From contig JAKSCY010000400.1 of NCBI GenBank assembly GCA_022360355.1, positions 1 through 6,833 of the forward strand: DNA of 6,833 nt, given 5' to 3'. Below are positions 1-4,677 of this stretch, one piece after another. The stretch is from Chlorobiales bacterium. GTDB lineage: Bacteria; Bacteroidota; Chlorobiia; Chlorobiales; Chlorobiaceae. How positions within the stretch are numbered: position 1 is the first letter of the stretch; every line of letters starts with the position of its first letter. The position numbers and the translations under genes were made by a program. Under the pieces are notes generated by a model. The model did not search any database. It had not been told where the DNA came from and saw nothing but the letters and a program-made list of their open reading frames with translations.

Positions 1-1
1 C

Positions 2-637
2 ACGAAGCGTGTTCTCGGTGTTTTCGCCCACCATCATACGTTTCACGACCAGAAGGAGGAACGGTTGCGGGAGCAGGGTCTGCCGCTCTATGAGCCCGAC
101 GCTCCGACGGTGGCTGAAATGACTGCTGCGGCGCTCGAAATCCTCTCTCGCAGCGGCAGGCGTTTTCTGCTGGTTGTCGAGGAGGAAGGCACCGATAATT
201 TCGGCAACGTCAATAACGCTGCAGGCAGCATTGAAGCGTTGCGCCGGGCCGATGCCGTTTACGGCATTGCCCGCGACTATCTCGGGCGTCATCCCGATAC
301 GCTCCTGCTGACAGCTGCCGACAGCGATGCGGGCGGCCTCGAGGTGATCGCGGTTCCACCTGATCTCGCTACGAAGCCTCTTCCCAAGGTTACAAGGAAC
401 GGTGCACCGTTGGATGGGCGGGACGGGACAGGTTCCCTGCCCTTTCTTGCACAACCTGATCAGTTCGGACAAAGTCTGCCGTTCGGCATCGCCTGGTCCG
501 GTTTCGAGGATGGTGCCGGGGGAATCCTTGCACGGGCCGAAGGCCTGAATGCGGCAGCGCTGCAAAGCGGCAGTTGCGACAACAGCGATATCTACCGGCT
601 GATGTATCTCACCCTGTTCGGACGTCCGGTCGATTGA
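2..637 (+). CDS. Alkaline phosphatase superfamily protein, C-terminal part (5' end outside window)
   Basis: The frame is open from the window edge to the TGA, giving 211 visible residues; a TTG at 65 is internal and there is no reason to start there, because the upstream residues (VLGVFAHHHTFHDQ) read as protein. It resembles the C-terminal half of PhoA-type alkaline phosphatases, which are exported metal-dependent phosphomonoesterases. A glycine/acid motif VEEEGTDNFGN (visible residues 59-69) sits where PhoA has its VEGxxIDxxxH metal loop; TAADSDAGG (104-112) sits where PhoA has TADH; the end, SDIYRLMYLTLFG, matches the family's final helix (DxTDLFxxM). Several canonical zinc ligands appear replaced by my hand alignment (His331 to Asn, Asp369/His370 to Ala/Asp, His412 to Trp), so the metal site or substrate may differ from PhoA. 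The gene is markedly GC-rich (40 of 60 bases at 241-300). The superfamily is fairly sure; substrate is unknown. Confidence 0.75.
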   Translation, partial: TKRVLGVFAHHHTFHDQKEERLREQGLPLYEPDAPTVAEMTAAALEILSRSGRRFLLVVEEEGTDNFGNVNNAAGSIEALRRADAVYGIARDYLGRHPDTLLLTAADSDAGGLEVIAVPPDLATKPLPKVTRNGAPLDGRDGTGSLPFLAQPDQFGQSLPFGIAWSGFEDGAGGILARAEGLNAAALQSGSCDNSDIYRLMYLTLFGRPVD

Positions 638-975
638 AAATAGGGGGAGCTGTTCAATAGGTGAAGAAGTTTGTTTGGTTTTGGTGGGTGCGAGTGCCAA
701 TTCCGTTTTATCGGAAAAACGTTATATTTAAGTAAAAATAAGAGGCTAACCTTTCTTTTACAGGCAGCATCCCCTGCATTGCTGCTGCTCAGTTCCAGCC
801 CGGCTTATCTGTCTATTTGTTGTTACATTCATTGATTTTCGCCAAGCTGTAAAGGCGTTGCATGGTTTTTTTCTGCAGTATCCCGTCGTTGTTTTCACTC
901 ACCATGAAAACACAACGTGCCATATTTTTGCAGTACCCTTGGTTTTTTCCATAACCATTTATCAAGGAGGTTGCC
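638..975. other. 338-base AT-rich intergenic region, no gene seen
   Basis: The region separates the GC-rich phosphatase gene from the small-protein/radical SAM pair. I see no convincing coding frame, tRNA or strong terminator. Weak structures present: a 6-bp dyad ATTGAA/TTCAAT around the phosphatase stop (633-638/653-658), a 5-bp hairpin TTCCG/CGGAA (701-705/712-716), a 6-bp dyad GCAGCA/TGCTGC (764-769/780-785), and a longer hairpin at 887-917. A degenerate direct repeat spans about 866-905 and 922-957. The promoter of the downstream gene must lie here or further upstream, but no -35/-10 pair is clear enough to call. Confidence 0.6.
887..917. repeat. Bulged inverted repeat upstream of the small-protein gene
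   Basis: CGTT-GTTTTC (887-896) pairs with GAAAAC-AACG (906-911 and 914-917), giving a 10-bp stem with a 2-base bulge and a 9-base loop. It ends 58 bases before the ATG at 976, so it could be an operator or an element in the mRNA leader. There is no T-tract after it, so it is not an intrinsic terminator. It may be chance in an AT-rich stretch. Confidence 0.35.
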
Positions 976-1275
976 ATGCGAGAACAAAAAGCCATAACCC
1001 TCTATCTTACAGGATGGCAGAAGCGGATGATCCGGGATCATGTAAAAGCATCTGCCCGGATTACAAGGCTGAAATTCAATCCCAGAATTCCCAAAAAAGA
1101 GTGGGTCATGTATCGCCAGCCTGTGTTGGAGAAGGTCAAGCAGGGGGCTTGGAACCTTTACCTGACCGACGAGCAGATTCTCCATGTGACCGAGGCTTTG
1201 GGGATCAGCGCCAAGATATCGGCATTGAACGTCACTCCTGAAATGCTCGAGTCCGGGGTGGTCGTTTTCGAGTAG
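976..1275 (+). CDS. Small protein of unknown function with an internal 41-residue duplication
   Basis: This 99-residue protein has an exact AAGGAGG Shine-Dalgarno at 964-970, five bases before the ATG, so start and expression are well supported. I do not recognise the family. It has no signal peptide, membrane segment or cysteine and is probably cytosolic. Residues 7-47 and 59-99 align without gaps: both begin L-Y-L-T-x-x-Q, share S-A-(R/K)-I in the middle, then L and P, and end in V-(M/V)-(Y/F). By hand I count 11 identities and about 9 conservative pairs in 41. It therefore looks like an ancient tandem duplication of a strand-helix-strand unit. A radical SAM/SPASM gene follows on the same strand after a structured junction, which suggests joint function; it could be a substrate, a carrier or an unrelated neighbour. 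Weak similarity to anything known, so no function is assigned. Confidence 0.85.
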   Translation: MREQKAITLYLTGWQKRMIRDHVKASARITRLKFNPRIPKKEWVMYRQPVLEKVKQGAWNLYLTDEQILHVTEALGISAKISALNVTPEMLESGVVVFE

Positions 1276-1294
1276 AACATCAGGCATAAAAAGG

Positions 1295-1321
1295 ACGGAG
1301 GCGGTTTGGTGCCGCTTCCGT
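1295..1321. promoter_or_regulatory. Strong hairpin between the small-protein and radical SAM genes
   Basis: ACGGAGGCGG (1295-1304) pairs with CCGCTTCCGT (1312-1321) over 10 base pairs with one G-U wobble, closing a 7-base loop. On the plus strand no T-tract follows, so it is not a classic terminator for the upstream gene; it could instead stabilise or attenuate a shared mRNA. It buries a GGAGG at 1297-1301 in its left arm, which would otherwise be a Shine-Dalgarno for a small frame beginning at 1309. Read on the minus strand it is followed by CC and five T (complement of 1288-1292), so it could stop antisense transcription. The structure is seen directly; its role is inference. Confidence 0.6.
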
Positions 1322-1404
1322 ACACGCCGTGCTTGAAACGCTTTGCCGCCGGAAAAGTTTTTATACTCAAGCGGCCGACAAACCCGATGACAACCAGCTC
1401 ATGA
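1309..1404 (+). other. Candidate 31-codon ORF overlapping the radical SAM start (ATGA)
   Basis: A frame from GTG 1309 (or TTG 1306) runs to the TGA at 1402-1404 and overlaps the ATG at 1401 by four bases, the usual geometry of translational coupling. GGAGG at 1297-1301 is seven bases ahead of the GTG. The product would be a basic peptide with one cysteine (core CLKRFAAGKVFILKR). None of the candidate radical SAM starts has its own Shine-Dalgarno, so coupling from this frame would explain how that gene is translated. Against it: the frame is short, the Shine-Dalgarno lies inside a stable hairpin, and the same bases are open in the radical SAM frame back to 1290. It could be a leader, a modification substrate, or chance. 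Confidence 0.25.
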
Positions 1405-2444
1405 CGGACAATGGTTCACCGGACAGGTATATGTTACATGGCTGCAACTGGGAACTCACACTCCGGTGCACTCTGCATTGCATGCATTGCGGCTCCCGTG
1501 CCGGAAATGCCCGTCCGGGCGAGTTGACTCTTGAAGAATGTTTGCCGGTTGCTGACGAACTGGTTGCGCTGGGATGCCGGGAGGTCACTATGATCGGGGG
1601 AGAGGTTTTCCTGTTCAAAGGATGGGAACGGCTTGCCGGGCATCTCTCGGCACAGGGTATGGCAGTCAATATCGTCACGAACGGCTACAGTGTCGGTCCA
1701 CGTGAAGTCGAACAGATACGCAGCGCCGACCTTGTGAATGTAGGTGTTTCCATTGACGGCATGGAAGCCAGCCATAACAGAATACGCAGCAGAAACGATG
1801 CGTTTGACAGAATACGGAGAACTCTCGAGCTGCTGAACAGGGAAAACATTACGACTGGTGCGGTGACCAGCCTTTTGAGCCTGAACTGCGATGATCTCGA
1901 CGACCTGTACCGGTTTCTCGTCGAACATGGGGTTCAGGTATGGCAACTGCAGTTGGCGAGTGCCATGGGCAACATCGCCGGACGGCGGGAGTCTCTTGTG
2001 AGTTCGGGGCAGGTCGCGGACATCACCGAATTCATCCGGGACAAGAACCGGGAGCGGAGGATGGTGGTCATTGCAGCGGACAGCATCGGGTATTTCGACG
2101 ATAACGAGGTCTACATCAGGGGCTTCTCATCCCCGGTTTGCTACTGGAGCGGATGTGCTGCAGGGATTTCAAGCATTTTCATCGACAGTGTCGGCAACGT
2201 GAAAGGGTGCGGTGCGCTTTATTCCGATGTTTTTATCGAAGGCAATGTCAAAAGGACACCGTTGTCCGATATCTGGCATGATACGGAGGCGTTTGCCTAC
2301 AACAGGAAGTTCTCAACCCGCCAGCTTGCCGGAAAGTGCAAGGAGTGCGATGTCGGCAATGTCTGCAAGGGAGGCTGCCGTTCCTCGAATTATTTTTCTT
2401 CCGGTAATCTCCACGAGAGCACTTTCTGCTGCAGGGAACTGTGA
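1401..2444 (+). CDS. Radical SAM/SPASM domain enzyme, substrate unknown
   Basis: The protein is 347 residues from ATG 1401. The radical SAM cluster motif C-x3-C-x2-C is at Cys23/Cys27/Cys30 (RCTLHCMHC), followed by the SAM-binding GGE motif (residues 66-68, MIGGEVFLF), the NIVTNG strand and the VSIDG strand of a TIM-barrel core. The C-terminal part carries a SPASM-type auxiliary-cluster domain: Cys247, Cys252 and Cys270, then C-x2-C-x5-C-x3-C at 313-326 and a terminal CC at 343-344. This architecture belongs to peptide/protein-modifying enzymes (PqqE, AlbA, anaerobic sulfatase maturases), which cleave SAM reductively in an oxygen-sensitive reaction. Start choice is open: GTG 1329 would add 24 residues with no family look and no Shine-Dalgarno; ATG 1431 is also in frame. 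ATG 1401 gives the usual short lead-in before the cluster. No precursor is identified with certainty; the 99-residue protein upstream or the 31-codon frame are candidates. Confidence 0.88.
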   Translation: MTDNGSPDRYMLHGCNWELTLRCTLHCMHCGSRAGNARPGELTLEECLPVADELVALGCREVTMIGGEVFLFKGWERLAGHLSAQGMAVNIVTNGYSVGPREVEQIRSADLVNVGVSIDGMEASHNRIRSRNDAFDRIRRTLELLNRENITTGAVTSLLSLNCDDLDDLYRFLVEHGVQVWQLQLASAMGNIAGRRESLVSSGQVADITEFIRDKNRERRMVVIAADSIGYFDDNEVYIRGFSSPVCYWSGCAAGISSIFIDSVGNVKGCGALYSDVFIEGNVKRTPLSDIWHDTEAFAYNRKFSTRQLAGKCKECDVGNVCKGGCRSSNYFSSGNLHESTFCCREL

Positions 2445-2498
2445 TGCATGTCTGTTTGCAGTCTTCATTTCACGCGACGTTATCTTTATCTTTTCATC

Positions 2499-2677
2499 AT
2501 GGTGCATTATCCGGATTACACGATAAGGACAATGACCCGTCCCGAAGTCAATTCTTTGGCGCGCTGGAACTGGTGAAGCGCCACGTTGTCTTCAAAACCG
2601 CCCGCATGTACAAGGGAGTGACGCCTGAGCTTCCTGTTGAGAGAATCTTCGGCATAACCACCTTTGAGCTGGGATAA
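2499..2677 (+). pseudogene. GNAT acetyltransferase remnant with its middle deleted
   Basis: Two fragments of one family lie back to back. Frame A starts at ATG 2499 and reads MVHYPDYTIRTMTRPEVNSL before stopping at TGA 2574; this resembles the N-terminus of two-domain GNAT acetyltransferases (Y-x-I-R-x-M-T-x-x-E). Frame B, shifted by one base, reads ALELVKRH from about 2561, then VVFKTARMYKG and LPVERIFGITTFELG to the TAA; this resembles the C-terminus of the same family (VFETARMYxG, L-x-RIFGVTTFELG). The join lies near 2553-2566. Members I recall are roughly 280 residues, so more than 200 residues including the acetyl-CoA site would be missing and the frame is broken. A frame from GTG 2441, overlapping the radical SAM stop, covers the tail, but its first half looks non-coding. 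The family assignment is from memory, not a search. Confidence 0.6.
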
Positions 2678-2703
2678 ACATTGCCAGCCGAGTCTCTTTT
2701 TTT
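2668..2703 (+). terminator. Weak possible terminator after the GNAT remnant
   Basis: GCTGG (2668-2672) pairs with CCAGC (2684-2688), followed eight bases later by seven T (2697-2703). A second dyad, GAGTC/GACTC (2690-2694/2709-2713), has the T-run in its loop; read on the minus strand after the Sua5 stop it makes a hairpin without a T-tract. The two transcripts converge here, so a terminator is expected, but neither hairpin is strong. Confidence 0.3.
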
Positions 2704-2732
2704 ACGACGACTCAACCCGAACCGGCTGTTTA

Positions 2733-3686
2733 CTACCCGTCGTTATTTTCCGCAGCGCGCTGCAGGCGGTCGCGGATGGCCCGGCCTATTCCTTCTTCCG
2801 GGGGCATTTCACAGAAAATAACCTCTATATTTTCCCGGTCACACTCCCGGAAGAAGCTGAACAGTTTGTAGGCGTATTCTTCAGGATTCTGGCACACAGC
2901 GGTTTTTGTGACCCCTTCGGGTGGGGCGGAGAGGCCGATCCAGGCGCTTTTTTTGGCTTCCTTGCAGCCGGGGAAGCCCGGACCGCAGAGTTTGACCTGC
3001 GCGGAAGGTGAGTAGTGTGGATACTTGAGTCCGGGGCTTTTGGGTTGCTGATGCTTTTGGGTTGTGGCCGCAATGGTTTCCGGAACATACTTTTTAAGCG
3101 ATTCCAGGCTGACTGCTCCTGACCTGAGCAGCCTGGGATGGGTTTCCGAGCAATCCACGATCGTTGATTCAAGTCCTATAGTGCTTTGGGGGCCTTTAAG
3201 TACACAGGGTATTTTTCCTTTCAGGTCGTCATAAACAGCTTCCCAGTCGGTTGAACTCGGCCTGCCGGAAATGTTTGCCGAGGGAGCGGCAACAGGGTGG
3301 TTGCATCGTTTCAGAAACTCTGTTGCTACAGGGTGCGAAGGCCATCGTATGCCGACGGTTTGCAGTCCGGCTGTAACAAGGGGAGAAACAGCCTTGTTTT
3401 TTTTCAGTATCAGTGTCAGAGGGCCGGGAAAGAAGTATCGTATGAATGTTTCGGCGGTTTCAGGGATTTCCGATGCAACCTCCCGTATCTGTTCGGAAGA
3501 GTGAACATGGATAATCAATGGATTGTCAGACGGCCTGCCTTTTGCCGCGAAAATTTTTTCAATGGATGTTTCACTGGAGATGTCTCCGCCGAGTCCGTAG
3601 ACAGTCTCTGTGGGAAACGCAACAACCTCACCCCGGTTGATCCATGCCGCGGCTATGACAACTGATTCGGTAACTATGGTCTGCAT
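2733..3686 (-). CDS. sua5: Threonylcarbamoyl-AMP synthase, Sua5 type (YrdC plus Sua5 domains)
   Basis: The enzyme makes L-threonylcarbamoyl-adenylate from threonine, bicarbonate and ATP for the t6A37 modification of ANN-decoding tRNAs, in the cytosol. With the start chosen here it has 317 residues. The YrdC domain shows VVAFPTETVYGLGG (22-34), the KGRPSDNPL nucleotide/threonine site (49-57), PGPLTLIL (87-94), APSANISGRP (134-143) and ESTIVDCSE...RLLRSGA (173-191). The linker SPGLKYPHYSP (217-227) is the mobile loop that bridges to the C-terminal Sua5 domain, which ends in IGRAIRDRLQRAA; this separates it from single-domain YrdC/TsaC. Start: ATG 3743 would add 19 residues and overlap the kinase gene by 14 bases, but family similarity begins at MQTIV, so ATG 3686 is preferred; neither has a good Shine-Dalgarno. 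It lies 43 bases behind the kinase-like gene on the same strand, probably in one transcript. Confidence 0.92.
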   Translation of the reverse strand: MQTIVTESVVIAAAWINRGEVVAFPTETVYGLGGDISSETSIEKIFAAKGRPSDNPLIIHVHSSEQIREVASEIPETAETFIRYFFPGPLTLILKKNKAVSPLVTAGLQTVGIRWPSHPVATEFLKRCNHPVAAPSANISGRPSSTDWEAVYDDLKGKIPCVLKGPQSTIGLESTIVDCSETHPRLLRSGAVSLESLKKYVPETIAATTQKHQQPKSPGLKYPHYSPSAQVKLCGPGFPGCKEAKKSAWIGLSAPPEGVTKTAVCQNPEEYAYKLFSFFRECDRENIEVIFCEMPPEEGIGRAIRDRLQRAAENNDG

Positions 3687-3729
3687 AGGTATAAGCGAAT
3701 AGGCTGATATTCCACGGGTGCTCAGGGAT

Positions 3730-4392
3730 TCAGGGGCAGGCATCCAGCAACGGCAGCTTCTGCGGCAGAACGAGGAGATAGTACAGATAGCAGGCCAGGG
3801 CGCTTGCCAAAGGAATTGTAAGATTATCGTCGACTTTAAAACTGTTGATTCTCAATGAAAGGGCTTCTACGGCTGTTGCCACGAGAGCCGTTATAATTCC
3901 TGCAAACAGATCAAGTCTGGGAACTATGACCACAATGATAAGCGAAGATGCCAGAAATGCCAAACTTCCCTCCAGGCTTTTTTCCCCTATGGTATGTTTC
4001 CCGAATTTTTTGCCGACAAGAGCTGCCATGGTATCCGAAATCGCAACCAGTGAAAAGCAGGTGATCGCAATGATTTTGGGGAAAAAAAGTACCAGAAGCA
4101 GGGCGGAAAGAGTAATGAATGTTGCGCCGTTAAGCTGTATGCTCCCTTTTTCAAGTTCGTGTTCACGAAGCATCGGGTCAAAGGTGTTGTGATACCAGCA
4201 GGAGAGCGAAGGGATAAAGTTTTTCAGGAGATCGACCACAAGAAAGCCTGAAAAAAGGGGAATCAGGAGTAGAAGCGCCAGTTCCCGGGTAATGATGCAG
4301 TAGATTACGGCGATTGAGACAGAAGAAAGGTGAATGATCTTGCGAGCCAGTTCAAATTTGAAGTTCCGGTGGGGGGGTCCTGAATGCTTCAT
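3730..4392 (-). CDS. Dolichol/phytol kinase-like integral membrane protein
   Basis: The 220-residue protein has about six to seven hydrophobic segments with little soluble sequence, typical of the CTP-dependent polyprenol kinase/CdsA-like superfamily (Sec59 dolichol kinase, VTE5/VTE6 phytol kinases). Seen motifs: ELARKIIHLSS (14-24, family E-x-x-R-K-x-x-H), AISDTMAALVGKKFGKH (117-133) and IGEKSLEGSLAF (135-146), which form the nucleotide-binding loop, and DDNLTIPL (188-195). The likely reaction is CTP-dependent phosphorylation of an isoprenoid alcohol in the membrane; in a green sulfur bacterium phytol or farnesol from bacteriochlorophyll turnover would be plausible substrates, but that is inference. 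Such genes are often labelled phosphatidate cytidylyltransferase. ATG 4392 has only a weak purine stretch (GAAAGAG) upstream. It is the first gene of the pair with sua5. Confidence 0.82.
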   Translation of the reverse strand: MKHSGPPHRNFKFELARKIIHLSSVSIAVIYCIITRELALLLLIPLFSGFLVVDLLKNFIPSLSCWYHNTFDPMLREHELEKGSIQLNGATFITLSALLLVLFFPKIIAITCFSLVAISDTMAALVGKKFGKHTIGEKSLEGSLAFLASSLIIVVIVPRLDLFAGIITALVATAVEALSLRINSFKVDDNLTIPLASALACYLYYLLVLPQKLPLLDACP

Positions 4393-4669
4393 ACTGTTTT
4401 TCTCTTTCAGACGTTTCTGCAGCGAATCTGTTGGTTCTCAATCACGGGAGAAAGATACGCAACTCTTTTATAACCAATACACGCATGCTGGAAAATTTCG
4501 TGTACCTTTTCCGTTTCACGGATTGTTGGCAGGGAAAGTAGTGCATCCTGGCTACTTTTTTTGTCCCCGATAAAAGGTTTATCTTGAGATCGTCTCGATC
4601 CGGTCAAACGATTTATTCAAGGAGGTCTTAAGTTGTTGCTATTCCAACCCGATGCACTGATTTTCCCCA
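4393..4669. other. Divergent intergenic region between the kinase-like gene and ppx
   Basis: This 277-base region must hold the starts of both divergent transcripts. No clear -35/-10 pair could be chosen for either strand. It contains a terminator-like hairpin (4531-4567), two small perfect dyads, GATAAA/TTTATC (4569-4574/4578-4583) and GATCG/CGATC (4588-4592/4596-4600), and an AAGGAGG at 4619-4625 that is not in a normal position for ppx. The short spacing of dyads 20-50 bases before that site could mark operators. Confidence 0.5.
4531..4567 (+). terminator. Terminator-like hairpin with T-tract upstream of ppx
   Basis: AAAGTAG (4535-4541) pairs perfectly with CTACTTT (4552-4558) around a 10-base loop, and seven consecutive T run through 4556-4562. 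GGG at 4532-4534 can also pair with CCC inside 4564-4567. In the plus direction this has the form of an intrinsic terminator, though no plus-strand gene precedes it in the gap. It may end a short leader transcript of ppx (attenuation), end a small RNA, or stop antisense readthrough of the kinase gene. The stem is only moderately GC-rich, so strength is uncertain. Confidence 0.45.
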
Positions 4670-4677
4670 ATGTATAA
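4619..4677 (+). other. Orphan Shine-Dalgarno and 14-codon frame overlapping the ppx start
   Basis: A perfect AAGGAGG at 4619-4625 is followed after seven bases by TTG 4633. That frame reads LLFQPDALIFPNV and stops at TAA 4675-4677, overlapping the ppx ATG at 4670. The ppx frame itself is closed by a TGA at 4658-4660, and ATG 4670 has no Shine-Dalgarno. Either a leader peptide is translationally coupled to ppx, or the real ppx start is TTG 4633 and one base too many sits in the run at 4661-4668 (TTTT CCCC): one C fewer would join the two frames. Confidence 0.4.

Noticed and set aside
701..716. TTCCG/CGGAA hairpin as a terminator for the phosphatase gene
   Set aside because: The stem is only five base pairs and is followed by AAAAC, not by T.
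858..1241. A 127-codon plus-strand open frame and overlapping minus-strand frames (813-995, 895-1287)
   Set aside because: They lie in other frames over the 976-1275 gene, which has a perfect Shine-Dalgarno and a structured duplicated protein; the alternative products look random.
2441..2677. A 78-residue gene starting at GTG 2441, overlapping the radical SAM stop
   Set aside because: Only its second half looks like protein, and that half matches the C-terminal end of a GNAT family whose N-terminal end lies in another frame; a deletion remnant explains it better.
2661..3011. Plus-strand open frame of 115 codons at 2664-3011
   Set aside because: It is antisense to the C-terminal Sua5 domain and has no Shine-Dalgarno or recognisable motif.
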